A stretch of DNA of 64,000 nucleotides. Source: Morganella morganii. Its GTDB lineage: Bacteria; Pseudomonadota; Gammaproteobacteria; Enterobacterales; Enterobacteriaceae. The stretch lies in the NCBI RefSeq assembly GCF_019242955.1, contig NZ_CP066129.1, positions 868,001 through 932,000 of the forward strand, read 5' to 3'. The notes below the pieces were generated by a model. It searched no databases. It saw only the letters and a list, made by a program, of their open reading frames with translations, and was not told the DNA's origin. Below, piece after piece: positions 16,895 through 28,898 of this stretch (positions within the stretch are counted from its first letter, which is position 1; each line of letters starts with the position of its first letter). The translations under genes were made by a program, and so were the position numbers.

Positions 16895-19129
16895 ATGGTC
16901 GCGGTAAGAAGTGCGCATTTAACACCGGCCGGTGAGTTTGACCCGGCACACTGGATTAACAGCCTCGGGCTGCATAACCCGGTGACGGGTGAAAAACTGG
17001 AAGAGGTCTGGCATTACTGTCATCAGCAGGTTGATGGTCATCAGGATGCGGCGCTGCTGTTGGGGCGCGGTATTGAGATGGTGGAAATTTTATCCACCCT
17101 CAGTATGGATCTCGACAGTCTGCGTGCAGCGTTGCTTTTTCCGCTGGCCGAAGCGGAGATCCTCGGTGAGGAAGAGATAAGCGAAGCCTTTGGCTCCGCT
17201 ATCTGGCTGCTGGTCAAAGGTGTGATGGATATGGATGCTATCCGTCAGCTGAAAGCCACCCATAATGACGAAACCAGTTCGGTGCAGGTGGATAACATCC
17301 GCCGCATGCTGCTCTCCATGGTGGAAGATTTCCGCTGCGTGGTTATCAAGCTGGCGGAGCGGATCGCCCATCTGCGCGAAGTGAAAGATGCCGGTGAGGA
17401 CGAACGCGTCCTGGCCGCCAAAGAGTGTTTCAATATTTATGCCCCGCTGGCGAACCGCCTCGGGATCGGGCAACTGAAATGGGAGCTGGAGGATTACTGC
17501 TTCCGTTATCTGCACCCGGATGATTACAAACGCATTGCCAGTCTGCTGCATGAGCGCCGTCTTGACCGCGAAGAGTATATCGATAATTTTGTGACGTCAC
17601 TGCGTGAAGACATGAAAGAAGAGGGTATTCAGGCAGAGATCTACGGGCGGCCGAAGCATATTTACAGCATCTGGCGCAAGATGCAGAAAAAATCACTTTC
17701 TTTTGATGAACTGTTTGATGTCCGCGCCGTGCGGATTGTGGTGGAGCGTCTCCAGGACTGCTACGCCGCACTCGGGATTGTCCACACCCATTTCCGTCAT
17801 CTGCCGGATGAGTTTGATGACTATGTGGCGAATCCGAAACCGAACGGCTATCAGTCCATTCATACCGTGGTGCTGGGGCCGAAAGGCAAAACCCTGGAAA
17901 TTCAGATCCGTACCCGGCAGATGCATGAAGATGCGGAACTCGGCGTTGCGGCGCACTGGAAATACAAAGAAGGTACCGCAGGCGGCGGGAAAACCGGCAG
18001 TTACGAGAACCGCATTGCCTGGCTGCGTAAACTGATTGCGTGGCAGGAAGAGATGGCCGATTCCGGCGAAATGCTGGATGAAGTGCGCAGTCAGGTGTTT
18101 GACGACCGTGTTTACGTCTTTACCCCGAAAGGGGATGTGGTGGATTTACCGGCCGGCTCCACGCCGCTCGATTTCGCCTACCATATCCACAGCGATGTGG
18201 GGCACCGCTGCATCGGCGCGAAAATCGGCGGCCGTATCGTGCCGTTCAGCTACCAGTTACAGATGGGCGATCAGATTGAAGTCATCACCCAGAAACAGCC
18301 GAACCCGAGCCGTGACTGGCTGAACCCGAACCTGGGCTATGTCACCACCAGCCGCGGGCGGGCAAAAATCCATAACTGGTTCCGCAAACAGGATCGCGAT
18401 AAAAATATTATTGCCGGACGGCAGATGCTGGACAATGAACTGGCCGCGCAGGATATCAGCCTGAAAGAGGCGGAAAAACTGCTGATCGCCCGCTATAACG
18501 TGCATTCGCTGGATGAAGTGCTGGCCGGTATTGGTGTCGGTGATATCCGTATCAACCAGTTGTCGAACTTCCTGCAAAGCAAGCTGAACAAACCGACAGC
18601 GGAAGAAGCCGATCGTGAAGCCCTGAAAACCCTTGAAAAAGCGCCGCCGGCCAAACCGGCACCGGCTCACCAGAGCAGCGGCCGCATTGTGGTTGAAGGT
18701 GTCGGTAACCTGATGCATCACATCGCCCGCTGCTGCCAGCCGATTCCGGGGGATGATATTATCGGTTTTATCACCAAAGGCCGGGGGATCTCCATCCACC
18801 GCGCGGATTGTGAACAGCTGGCGGAATTGCAGGAGCAGGCACCGGAGCGTCTGGTGGAAGCAGTCTGGAGCGCGAGTTACTCCAGCGGCTATTCTCTGGT
18901 GGTGCGGGTGGTGGCAAATGACCGCAGCGGTCTGCTGCGTGATATCACCACGATTCTGGCTAACGAAAAAGTGAATGTTCTCGGGGTGCGCAGCCACAGT
19001 GATGTGAAACAGCAGATTGCCACCATCGATATGGACATGGAAATTTACAATATCCAGACCCTCAGCCGTGTGCTGGCAAAACTGAACCAGCTGCCGGATG
19101 TGATTGAGGCCAAACGCCACACTCAGTAA
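16895..19129 (+). CDS. relA: GTP pyrophosphokinase (ppGpp synthetase I) RelA
   Basis: Ribosome-associated (p)ppGpp synthetase that triggers the stringent response on amino acid starvation. It has 744 residues, identical in length to E. coli RelA. Order: a degenerate hydrolase domain (LVKGVMDMDAIRQL, lacking the HD pair), the synthetase domain with GRPKHIYSIWRKMQKKSLSF and ELFDVRAVRIVV, TGS (VYVFTPKGDVVDLPAGSTPL), the zinc-finger-like CCQPIPGDDIIGFITKGRGI and a C-terminal ACT domain. ATG 16895 follows GTAGGGAGA. Co-transcribed with rlmD. Confidence 0.97.
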   Translation: MVAVRSAHLTPAGEFDPAHWINSLGLHNPVTGEKLEEVWHYCHQQVDGHQDAALLLGRGIEMVEILSTLSMDLDSLRAALLFPLAEAEILGEEEISEAFGSAIWLLVKGVMDMDAIRQLKATHNDETSSVQVDNIRRMLLSMVEDFRCVVIKLAERIAHLREVKDAGEDERVLAAKECFNIYAPLANRLGIGQLKWELEDYCFRYLHPDDYKRIASLLHERRLDREEYIDNFVTSLREDMKEEGIQAEIYGRPKHIYSIWRKMQKKSLSFDELFDVRAVRIVVERLQDCYAALGIVHTHFRHLPDEFDDYVANPKPNGYQSIHTVVLGPKGKTLEIQIRTRQMHEDAELGVAAHWKYKEGTAGGGKTGSYENRIAWLRKLIAWQEEMADSGEMLDEVRSQVFDDRVYVFTPKGDVVDLPAGSTPLDFAYHIHSDVGHRCIGAKIGGRIVPFSYQLQMGDQIEVITQKQPNPSRDWLNPNLGYVTTSRGRAKIHNWFRKQDRDKNIIAGRQMLDNELAAQDISLKEAEKLLIARYNVHSLDEVLAGIGVGDIRINQLSNFLQSKLNKPTAEEADREALKTLEKAPPAKPAPAHQSSGRIVVEGVGNLMHHIARCCQPIPGDDIIGFITKGRGISIHRADCEQLAELQEQAPERLVEAVWSASYSSGYSLVVRVVANDRSGLLRDITTILANEKVNVLGVRSHSDVKQQIATIDMDMEIYNIQTLSRVLAKLNQLPDVIEAKRHTQ

Positions 19130-19150
19130 AACGGCCGGAAATCGGTTACA

Positions 19151-19176
19151 CTGAAAAGCAGACTCTGGTCTGCTTT
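19151..19176 (+). repeat. 26-bp direct repeat, copy 1 (hairpin)
   Basis: CTGAAAAGCAGACTCTGGTC plus TGCTTT; identical to 19330-19355. The inner AAAGCAGAC/GTCTGCTTT forms a 9-bp stem. No T tract follows this copy. Confidence 0.9.
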
Positions 19177-19329
19177 GAGATTGCTGACAAAGCAGGATAA
19201 AACGTGGTTTTTCCTGCTTTGTGTTATTAGCCGAAAGTGTTATCAGCCGAAAATCAATAAATTGATTTTCCTGGTTTATTTTTACAACCTCAGTCGGTCG
19301 TCGCCAACCCCTGCGGGTTTGTCAACGGC

Positions 19330-19360
19330 CTGAAAAGCAGACTCTGGTCTGCTTTTTTTA
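19330..19360 (+). terminator. 26-bp direct repeat, copy 2: intrinsic terminator before mazG
   Basis: Second copy of the 26-bp repeat (19330-19355), with a 9-bp AAAGCAGAC/GTCTGCTTT stem. Here it is followed by further Ts, making a proper intrinsic terminator for the relA transcript, 35 bases before the mazG ATG. Confidence 0.85.
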
Positions 19361-19394
19361 TCACTCGCGGAAATCATATTCAGGAACTAATCAC

Positions 19395-20183
19395 ATGTCT
19401 GTATCAGTTGAACGCCTGCTGGCGATCATGTCGCAGTTACGCGACCCGGAAAACGGCTGTCCGTGGGACAAAGCGCAAACTTATGCCACTATCGCCCCTT
19501 ACACCCTGGAAGAAACCTATGAGGTTCTGGATGCCATTGAGCGGGCTGATTTTGACGATCTGAAAGGTGAGTTAGGTGACTTACTTTTTCAGGTGGTGTT
19601 CTATGCACAGATGGCGAAAGAAGAAGGGCGTTTTGACTTTGAGGATATTGCCGCCGCGGTCAGCGATAAACTGACCCGCCGCCATCCGCATATTTTTGCC
19701 CGTGAGCAGGGGATCGGCGCGGAAGCGGCTATTTCCGGCTGGGAACAGCGCAAAAGTGCGGAGCGCGCTGAAAAATCACAATATTCTCTGCTGGATGATA
19801 TCCCGGCAACACTGCCTGCCCTGATGCGAGCCTATAAAATCCAGAAACGCTGTGCGTCAGCCGGATTTGACTGGGACACACTCCCGCCGGTGCTCGGTAA
19901 GGTGTACGAGGAACTGGATGAGGTGATGGAGGAAGTGAATCAGCCGCAGGTGAATGATGAGCGTGTGGCCGAAGAGCTGGGGGATTTACTGTTCGCAGTG
20001 GTGAATTTTTCCCGTCATCTGGGACATAAACCGGAAATGGTGTTACAAAAAGCCTGCCGCAAGTTTGAAAACCGTTTCCGGCAGGTGGAGAACGATATCG
20101 CCGCCCGCGGACTGACGATGGAATCAGCAACACTTGATGAAATGGAGAAAAGTTGGCAGGATGTTAAATCCCGTGAGGGGTAA
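19395..20183 (+). CDS. mazG: Nucleoside triphosphate pyrophosphohydrolase MazG
   Basis: Hydrolyses NTPs and dNTPs to monophosphates and pyrophosphate; it influences ppGpp-dependent survival. It has 262 residues (E. coli 263) with two tandem MazG domains, each with an EExxE-type metal site: EETYEVLDAIE...ELGDLLFQVVF and YEELDEVMEEVNQ...EELGDLLFAVVNF. Start at ATG 19395. It has its own promoter region because a terminator separates it from relA. Confidence 0.95.
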   Translation: MSVSVERLLAIMSQLRDPENGCPWDKAQTYATIAPYTLEETYEVLDAIERADFDDLKGELGDLLFQVVFYAQMAKEEGRFDFEDIAAAVSDKLTRRHPHIFAREQGIGAEAAISGWEQRKSAERAEKSQYSLLDDIPATLPALMRAYKIQKRCASAGFDWDTLPPVLGKVYEELDEVMEEVNQPQVNDERVAEELGDLLFAVVNFSRHLGHKPEMVLQKACRKFENRFRQVENDIAARGLTMESATLDEMEKSWQDVKSREG

Positions 20184-20322
20184 GCTTAATGCTTTCAGCT
20201 AATGATTTTACCGGAGAATGAAAAGTTTTTTATAAAATGTAAGACGTTGATTAGTTAGTGTAAAAAGGCGGTTTTTACCGCCCCGGGAGCGACGGATAAC
20301 CGAAAAGAGGTGACGAGATTAT

Positions 20323-20351
20323 TTGTCGCCAAAATAAGGTTAGGGTATACT
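20323..20351 (+). promoter_or_regulatory. pyrG: Candidate sigma-70 promoter of pyrG
   Basis: TTGTCG (20323-20328) and TATACT (20346-20351), 17 bases apart, end about 55 bases before the pyrG ATG. Both hexamers are close to consensus. Confidence 0.6.
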
Positions 20352-20391
20352 ATTTTCCCGTCCTGTTATATCCATCATCTATTACACCTAA

Positions 20392-22044
<1,653 letters not shown>

Positions 22045-22060
22045 GATGTGAGGTGAGTGA

Positions 22061-23416
<1,356 letters not shown>

Positions 23417-23433
23417 TTGTTACTGTGAATGTT

Positions 23434-23467
23434 AAAAAAGGTGTGTCCGGCGGACACACCTTTTTTT
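23434..23467. terminator. Intrinsic terminator after eno
   Basis: GGTGTGTCC / GGACACACC stem (23440-23448, 23452-23460) with an A tract before and seven Ts after; could work in both directions. Confidence 0.92.
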
Positions 23468-23749
23468 ATGACTCAGCTATCTTATCTTACGAATATTTCC
23501 CCGGTTTTTATCCGTTCCCTCAATGACTAAAACTGGTCATTTACCATGCTATGACAAGTTTTTTTACTTATTCTGTTGCCTCAGATCGCAAAATGGACGT
23601 TTTGTGATGTATTTTGTTATTAATACTTTTTATATTTCACATGAAGATAAATTGTTTAACATTTTTAGCATTCATGCAAAAACGCCGGCTATTAAATTAT
23701 GACAGCAACCGGTTTCGTGAATACTTTACATCCTACTGAGGGAATTATC

Positions 23750-25135
23750 ATGGACGCTTCAGAAACGCTCACCCAATCCACCGGGCTGAGTTCTTTTAAC
23801 ACAAAAGGACTCATCATCCTGGCTCTGGACATTGTGCTGCTGATACTGCTGCTGAAATATCTGCCCTACAGCGACAAAGAGAATGCAGGACTGGCCTTAA
23901 TGGTGTTTGTTGCTGTTTTATGGCTGACTGAGGCGATTCATGTCACGCTGACCGCGTTACTGATCCCGATTCTGGCTGTATTTCTCGGGTTGCTGGGCGC
24001 AGGTAAGGCGTTACAGTCATTTGCCAGCCCGACGATTTTCCTGTTCTTCGGTGGTTTCGCTCTGGCGACGGCACTGCATATCCAGGGGCTTGATCGCCTG
24101 ATTGCCAACCGTCTTCTGCTGATCGCCCGTGGCCGGTTATGGGCGGCGGTGATCCTGTTGTTCAGTGTCACCGGTGCGCTTTCCATGTGGATCAGTAATA
24201 CCGCGACAGCTGCGATGATGTTACCGCTGGTGCTGGGTATTCTGGGCAACCTGGATATCCGTCATGACCGTAACACGTTTGTGTTTATGCTGCTGGGGGT
24301 CGCTTACAGTGCCAGTATCGGTGGTCTGGGAACCATGGTCGGCAGTCCGCCGAATATTATTGCCGCAAACCAATTGGGTATGGATTTCTTCACCTGGATG
24401 AAATACGGCATTCCGATGGTATTGATCCTGATGCCGATTATGTTCGGTATTATGTATCTGATGTTACGTCCGAAGCTGGGTGCCCGTTTTGAAATTGAAG
24501 TGGAGCAGGTTCACTGGACACCAAAACGTCTGCTGACACTTGGTATTTTCGGTCTGACGGTTATCTGCTGGATTGGCAGCGCGCCGCTGAGTGAACTGCT
24601 GGGTAACATTAAGGACTTCGATACCATTATCGCGCTGAGTGCCGCCGCGCTGATTGGTATTACCGGGGTGGCCAGCTGGTCACAGATCCAGAACAACACG
24701 GAGTGGGGCGTTCTGTTCCTGTTTGGTGGTGGTCTGACACTGAGTATGATCCTGAAAGATTCCGGTGCCAGCGAAGTGATGGCGGACTGGATGAAAACCT
24801 CATTTGGTAACAGCAGCTGGCTGGTGATTATTATCGCCGTCACCACCTTTATCATTGTGCTGACCGAGTTCACCAGTAACACCGCCAGCGCCGCGCTTCT
24901 GGTGCCTATCTTTGCCGGTGTGGCTGAAGGTCTGGGAATGCCGGTTATGGCGCTGACTATGATTATCGGTATCGGTGCATCCTGTGCCTTTATGCTGCCG
25001 GTGGCGACACCGCCGAACGCGATAGTCTTCGGAACCGGGTTTATCAAACAGTCCGAAATGGTGCGGGTTGGTGGTGTACTGAATATTGCCTGTATTATCG
25101 TTATCTCAGCGTTTGCCTGGTTGTTCTGGGTATAA
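23750..25135 (+). CDS. DASS/SLC13-family anion (dicarboxylate) transporter
   Basis: A 461-residue inner-membrane protein with about eleven hydrophobic segments, of the divalent anion:sodium symporter family. Members take up C4-dicarboxylates, citrate, sulfate or similar anions with cations. The two family SNT motifs that form the substrate/sodium site are SNTATAAMMLPLVLG and SNTASAALLVPIFAG, and GGFALATALHIQGLD is another signature. ATG 23750 is preferred over an upstream in-frame ATG because TGAGGGAA sits just before it. It is monocistronic; the substrate cannot be deduced. Confidence 0.85.
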   Translation: MDASETLTQSTGLSSFNTKGLIILALDIVLLILLLKYLPYSDKENAGLALMVFVAVLWLTEAIHVTLTALLIPILAVFLGLLGAGKALQSFASPTIFLFFGGFALATALHIQGLDRLIANRLLLIARGRLWAAVILLFSVTGALSMWISNTATAAMMLPLVLGILGNLDIRHDRNTFVFMLLGVAYSASIGGLGTMVGSPPNIIAANQLGMDFFTWMKYGIPMVLILMPIMFGIMYLMLRPKLGARFEIEVEQVHWTPKRLLTLGIFGLTVICWIGSAPLSELLGNIKDFDTIIALSAAALIGITGVASWSQIQNNTEWGVLFLFGGGLTLSMILKDSGASEVMADWMKTSFGNSSWLVIIIAVTTFIIVLTEFTSNTASAALLVPIFAGVAEGLGMPVMALTMIIGIGASCAFMLPVATPPNAIVFGTGFIKQSEMVRVGGVLNIACIIVISAFAWLFWV

Positions 25136-25176
25136 CAGTCCCTCTGACGATAAAGATACAAACAAAGTACAACACA

Positions 25177-25208
25177 AAAAACCCGCTGATTTATCAGCGG
25201 GTTTTTTT
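25177..25208 (+). terminator. Intrinsic terminator after the DASS transporter
   Basis: ACCCGCTGAT / ATCAGCGGGT stem at 25181-25202 followed by a T tract. Confidence 0.9.
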
Positions 25209-25307
25209 ATACCGGTAAGCAAAGAATATCGGTGCGGATGCATCGGCACTGAGATACTGCAAAAGTACAGAAGATCAGCCGGAGAGAGACACAGGTATTA
25301 TCAGATA

Positions 25308-25336
25308 TAAAAAAGCCCCGCATCAGGCAGGGCTTC
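25308..25336 (-). terminator. Intrinsic terminator after mltD
   Basis: AAGCCC...GGGCTT stem around 25313-25336, followed on the minus strand by a run of Ts. Confidence 0.75.
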
Positions 25337-25353
25337 GGATAAGAGAGATGATA

Positions 25354-26751
25354 TCAGCCGCGTTTATTCGCAACATATACGGTTAATTCAATACCCGGAT
25401 GTAAATCCTTCATTTTGACTTTACTGTTCCAGGACATCAGTTCTTTCAGTGTCACGCCATGACGCTGCGCGATGCTGTAGTAAGAATCACCCTGACGGAC
25501 TTTATACTTCGCCAGACGCATTGCATTTTTGGTGGCCGCTTTTGATGGTTTCACCACCGGACTGCCTTTCACCCGTAATGTTTGTCCCGGTTGCAGAACA
25601 GAGGCGCTTTTCAGTCCGTTCAGCTTTTTCAGCTCAGCAACGGTCATCTTATGGCGGTTAGCGATGGCGTAGAATGAATCACCGCTTTTCACTTTATACT
25701 TCGCAGCCTGTGCACGACCGGCTGGTGTGCTTAACTGTTCTGTACGCTGATTGTTTTTCGCGACTGCTGTGCGGATATCATTAAGCACCGCGTCATCAGA
25801 TAACGCGCTCATCAGTTGGTCGACTTTGGTTTTCGGCAGCATCAGATAGTGAGGACCGGCCGGAGACGTTACACCGCGTTTCAGGCTCGGGTTGTAATCT
25901 TTCAGTCTGGAAACCGGCATATCCAGCAACTGTGCCGCAACATCCAGGGAAATCTGCTGGCCGATATTTACCCGTGCCAGAGCGCGTTCTGCATTGGGTA
26001 CCGGTAAATTCACACCGTTGCGGTCGCTGTTGCGGATAACATTGCTCAGGGCAAAAATACGCGGAACATAATCCATGGTCTCTTTCGGCAGGGATAATGA
26101 CCAGTAATCCGTTGGTTTTCCGGCTGCAGCGTTCGCTTCCATCGCGCGCAGCACACGGCCTTCGCCGCTGTTATAAGCAGCCAGGGTCAGAGCCCAGTCT
26201 CCGCCGAACATATTATTCAGACGTTCCAGCAAATCCAGCGCGGCAGTGGTGGAGGCTGCCACATCACGGCGGTCATCAACCCACTGGTTCTGATTCAGCC
26301 CGTTTGCTTTGCCGGTGCTCGGGATAATCTGCCATAACCCGGCAGCCTGAGCCGGTGAGGTGGCATGCGGATTAAAAGCACTCTCCACTATGGGCAGCAG
26401 AACCAGTTCCATCGGCATGTTACGTTCATCGATTTTACCGATGATCCAGTACATGTAAGGTTCTGCGCGCAGTGTCACATCGTGGAGATAGCTCTTTTTG
26501 GCGAGGTAAGAGGCTTCTTCAGCCCGGATGCGGTCGTTATCCGGGATGTTCATTTTCATCTCATCGCGGATATAACCCCAGATGTCATCTTCGGGGCTGA
26601 CGGAGGACATTTTTGCTGCATCCATCTGCTGAGCAGTCAGTAAAAAGCCGTTACCGGAAGGATAATGAGGTTTCTGAGTGGTTTTCTGCGGCGCAGTCTG
26701 ACACCCCGCCAGCAAGATTGCGGCGGCAAGAAGTGTGGCTTTGATTTTCAT
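25354..26751 (-). CDS. mltD: Membrane-bound lytic murein transglycosylase D
   Basis: Outer-membrane lipoprotein that cleaves peptidoglycan to 1,6-anhydromuropeptides. It has 465 residues (E. coli 452). The lipobox LLAGC puts the lipidated Cys at residue 17. The SLT catalytic domain has the catalytic Glu in LPIVESAFNPHATSP and the motif GLWQIIPSTG. Two C-terminal LysM domains (YKVKSGDSFYAIANRHKMT and YKVRQGDSYYSIAQRHGVT) bind glycan. It is divergent from the yafS side and upstream of gloB, as in E. coli. Confidence 0.95.
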   Translation of the reverse strand: MKIKATLLAAAILLAGCQTAPQKTTQKPHYPSGNGFLLTAQQMDAAKMSSVSPEDDIWGYIRDEMKMNIPDNDRIRAEEASYLAKKSYLHDVTLRAEPYMYWIIGKIDERNMPMELVLLPIVESAFNPHATSPAQAAGLWQIIPSTGKANGLNQNQWVDDRRDVAASTTAALDLLERLNNMFGGDWALTLAAYNSGEGRVLRAMEANAAAGKPTDYWSLSLPKETMDYVPRIFALSNVIRNSDRNGVNLPVPNAERALARVNIGQQISLDVAAQLLDMPVSRLKDYNPSLKRGVTSPAGPHYLMLPKTKVDQLMSALSDDAVLNDIRTAVAKNNQRTEQLSTPAGRAQAAKYKVKSGDSFYAIANRHKMTVAELKKLNGLKSASVLQPGQTLRVKGSPVVKPSKAATKNAMRLAKYKVRQGDSYYSIAQRHGVTLKELMSWNSKVKMKDLHPGIELTVYVANKRG

Positions 26752-26808
26752 GTTGGCGGAATCAGCATTATTATTCTTCAGTCTGTAGGTTTCGCAATCA
26801 TACTGGTG

Positions 26809-27591
26809 TTATTCCGCCCTGACAACGATTACGGCTAAAATTGATCTTTTTTTTGCGCGTAAAGACGTAAAAGTTTCCTCAGCCGTCGCAGTATGTTTAC
26901 TTACTGATAAATTATGTTGCAGATCAATATTATCACAGTTAAGAAAAACATTAATTTTCCTTTCTGTTTTCAGTGTGACGGGCAGTGTGGCTTCATTATT
27001 ACGGCGTAATTGTTCAATATAACGCTGATATGCCTGAATATCGGTGTTTTCCGGCCAGACTGCGTGTGCAAAGGCGAGATTTGACTGTGTGTATTCATGC
27101 GCACAGCAGACCAGTGTCTCATCCGGCAGTGCCGCAAGACGGCTGACGGAGCGGAACATCTGCGCCGGTGTACCTTCAAAAATCCGGCCGCAACCGCCGG
27201 AAAACAGCGTATCGCCGCAAAAAAGATACGGTTCGCAGTAATAAGCCACATGGCCGAGCGTGTGTCCCGGTACAGCCATAACCTGAAATGTCAGCCCGCC
27301 GCAGGTGATAATGTCATTATCCTGTACGCAGTGATTTGCACCTTTCGCCATGGTTTCAGCGGGGCCGTAAACCGGCAGGCCGGGGTAGTGTGAGACAATC
27401 TCAGCCGTACCGCCGGTGTGATCCGCATGGTGGTGTGTCAGCAGGATGGCAGAGGGGGTCAGTCCCTGTTCCCGCAATGTATTCAGCACCGGTGCACTGA
27501 CGCCGGGATCAACGATGACGCAGGTGTGCGCATTATCCCGTAATAGCCAAATGTAGTTATCTGATAACGCGGAAATTCTGATAAGCTCCAT
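26809..27591 (-). CDS. gloB: Hydroxyacylglutathione hydrolase (glyoxalase II), with altered C-terminus
   Basis: Second enzyme of the glyoxalase pathway; hydrolyses S-lactoylglutathione to lactate and glutathione. It is a metallo-beta-lactamase fold with the binuclear metal motif LTHHHADHTGG and further ligands in AVPGHTLGHVAYY and FCGDTLFSGGCGR. ATG 27591 (MELIRISALSDNYIW) follows AGGTGAGG; the frame is open further upstream, but that part is not GloB. The 260-residue product is longer than usual (about 251). A run of eight As near the 3' end (26847-26854) seems to carry one extra base: with seven As the protein would end AKKDQF at 26835, like normal GloB tails. See findings. Confidence 0.92.
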   Translation of the reverse strand: MELIRISALSDNYIWLLRDNAHTCVIVDPGVSAPVLNTLREQGLTPSAILLTHHHADHTGGTAEIVSHYPGLPVYGPAETMAKGANHCVQDNDIITCGGLTFQVMAVPGHTLGHVAYYCEPYLFCGDTLFSGGCGRIFEGTPAQMFRSVSRLAALPDETLVCCAHEYTQSNLAFAHAVWPENTDIQAYQRYIEQLRRNNEATLPVTLKTERKINVFLNCDNIDLQHNLSVSKHTATAEETFTSLRAKKRSILAVIVVRAE

Positions 27592-27631
27592 AGATACCTC
27601 ACCTTTTTGAGTGTAAACCAAGGATAAAGCC

Positions 27632-28363
27632 ATGTTTTCTGCACGAGCGACAAAAACTCTGACGATGCCGGACTCGTGGTGCGATATCCCCTGCGGGCGC
27701 CGCTTCCGGCAGTCGCTGGAAGCACAACTGGCACCCTGGTGGCCGAAAATGTTTGGCTTCCATCTGATTAAGATTGGTGCACTGAGCTGTGAAATTAACA
27801 GCAGCAGCTGCATGATTCCGCATCAGGTGAATATGGCACCGCAGGGTAACACCTTACAGGTATTCGGGGAGGCGGCGCAATTGCCGTTTCTGGACAAATC
27901 CGCGGATGTCTGTGTGCTGGCACATAATCTGGGCTACAGCAGTGACCCGCACCGGCTGCTGCGCGAGGCTGACCGTGTCCTGATTGAGGACGGCTGGCTG
28001 ATTATCAGCGGGTTCAACCCGTTAAGCCTGCTGGGGGCGCGTAAACTGATCCCGTGGCGTCTGAATCAGCAGCCGCAGTGCAGCCGGATGTTTTCACAGT
28101 TCCGCATGCTGGACTGGCTCAGTCTGCTCAACTACGAAATTATGTATCACCGGCTTACCATCCCGATCCCGTGGTGTAACCCGGACAGCGCCGGCAACCG
28201 CTATGCACGGATTTTCGGCTGTCTGGGGGTGATTGTGGCGCGCAAACGCACGGTACCGCTGACATTCACACCGCAGAAGCTGCGCCTGCTGCGGCCGAAA
28301 CTGAATAATGTGGTGGGCGCGGCCCGCGAGCAGACGCCGCCGCGCTGTCTGAAACGCCGCTGA
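27632..28363 (+). CDS. yafS: SAM-dependent methyltransferase-like protein YafS
   Basis: A 243-residue class I methyltransferase-fold protein with an AQLPFLDKSADVCVLAHNLG motif (compare LPFxDxSFDxV) and LREADRVLIEDGWLIISGFN. The substrate is unknown. The gene order gloB-yafS-rnhA-dnaQ matches E. coli and supports the name. ATG 27632 lies in the short divergent gap to gloB. Its stop codon lies inside a hairpin shared with the convergent rnhA. Confidence 0.85.
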   Translation: MFSARATKTLTMPDSWCDIPCGRRFRQSLEAQLAPWWPKMFGFHLIKIGALSCEINSSSCMIPHQVNMAPQGNTLQVFGEAAQLPFLDKSADVCVLAHNLGYSSDPHRLLREADRVLIEDGWLIISGFNPLSLLGARKLIPWRLNQQPQCSRMFSQFRMLDWLSLLNYEIMYHRLTIPIPWCNPDSAGNRYARIFGCLGVIVARKRTVPLTFTPQKLRLLRPKLNNVVGAAREQTPPRCLKRR

Positions 28364-28379
28364 GGATTATTCAGCGGCG
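28355..28379. terminator. Shared hairpin at the yafS/rnhA convergent ends
   Basis: CGCCGCTGA / TCAGCGGCG (28355-28363, 28371-28379) is a perfect 9-bp stem with a 7-base loop. It contains the yafS stop codon and the last codons of rnhA. No T tract, so stabilisation or anti-collision is as likely as termination. Confidence 0.55.
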
Positions 28380-28837
28380 GGCTGATAACCGGTATCGTTC
28401 TGTGACGGGGACTCTGCCGCCGCACGGGCAAGCTCATCACAGCGTTCGTTTTCCGGATGTCCGGCATGGCCTTTCACCCACTGCCAGTCAATCTGATGAC
28501 GGGTGATAGCGGAATCCAGACGCTGCCACAAATCGACATTCACCACCGGGGATTTATCCGCTTTACGCCAGCCGCGCCGTTTCCAGTTATGTATCCACTG
28601 CGTGATCCCCTGGCGGACATACTGGCTGTCGGTGGTCAGCACGATATCACACGGGCGTTTGAGCGTTTCCAGCGCCATAATAGCGGCCAGCAGTTCCATC
28701 CGGTTATTGGTGGTGAGAAAAAAGCCCTCACTGAGCGTTTTTTCACGGCCTTTATAACGCAGCAGCGCACCGTAGCCGCCGGGGCCCGGATTTCCGAGGC
28801 AGGAGCCGTCGGTGAAAATTTCTACCTTGTCACTCAT
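28367..28837 (-). CDS. rnhA: Ribonuclease HI
   Basis: Degrades the RNA strand of RNA-DNA hybrids. It has 156 residues (E. coli 155). Catalytic acidic residues appear in [13 protein letters not shown] (Asp), [14 protein letters not shown] (Glu) and [12 protein letters not shown] (Asp), with the basic handle [12 protein letters not shown] 28837 ([11 protein letters not shown]) is chosen by homology; an in-frame ATG upstream would overlap the dnaQ promoter. Divergent from dnaQ, as in E. coli. Confidence 0.97.
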   Translation of the reverse strand: MSDKVEIFTDGSCLGNPGPGGYGALLRYKGREKTLSEGFFLTTNNRMELLAAIMALETLKRPCDIVLTTDSQYVRQGITQWIHNWKRRGWRKADKSPVVNVDLWQRLDSAITRHQIDWQWVKGHAGHPENERCDELARAAAESPSQNDTGYQPAAE

Positions 28838-28898
28838 CTCTGGTAGACTCTTCCTCTGATTGATTGGCAATTACCTGAGTCTGACACAAAACGTCATT

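Larger units (their letters stand above)
19130..19394. other. relA-mazG spacer with tandem hairpins; no mazEF
   Basis: 265 bases where E. coli has the mazEF toxin-antitoxin pair. No MazE- or MazF-like frame is present. The spacer instead carries two copies of a terminator-like hairpin and a third hairpin (19187-19196 with 19213-19222) between them. Confidence 0.8.

Noticed and set aside
18257-19120. Open frame of 287 codons antisense to relA
   Set aside because: Covers the conserved C-terminal domains of RelA, whose motifs are intact; the antisense product is His/Phe-rich with no family resemblance.
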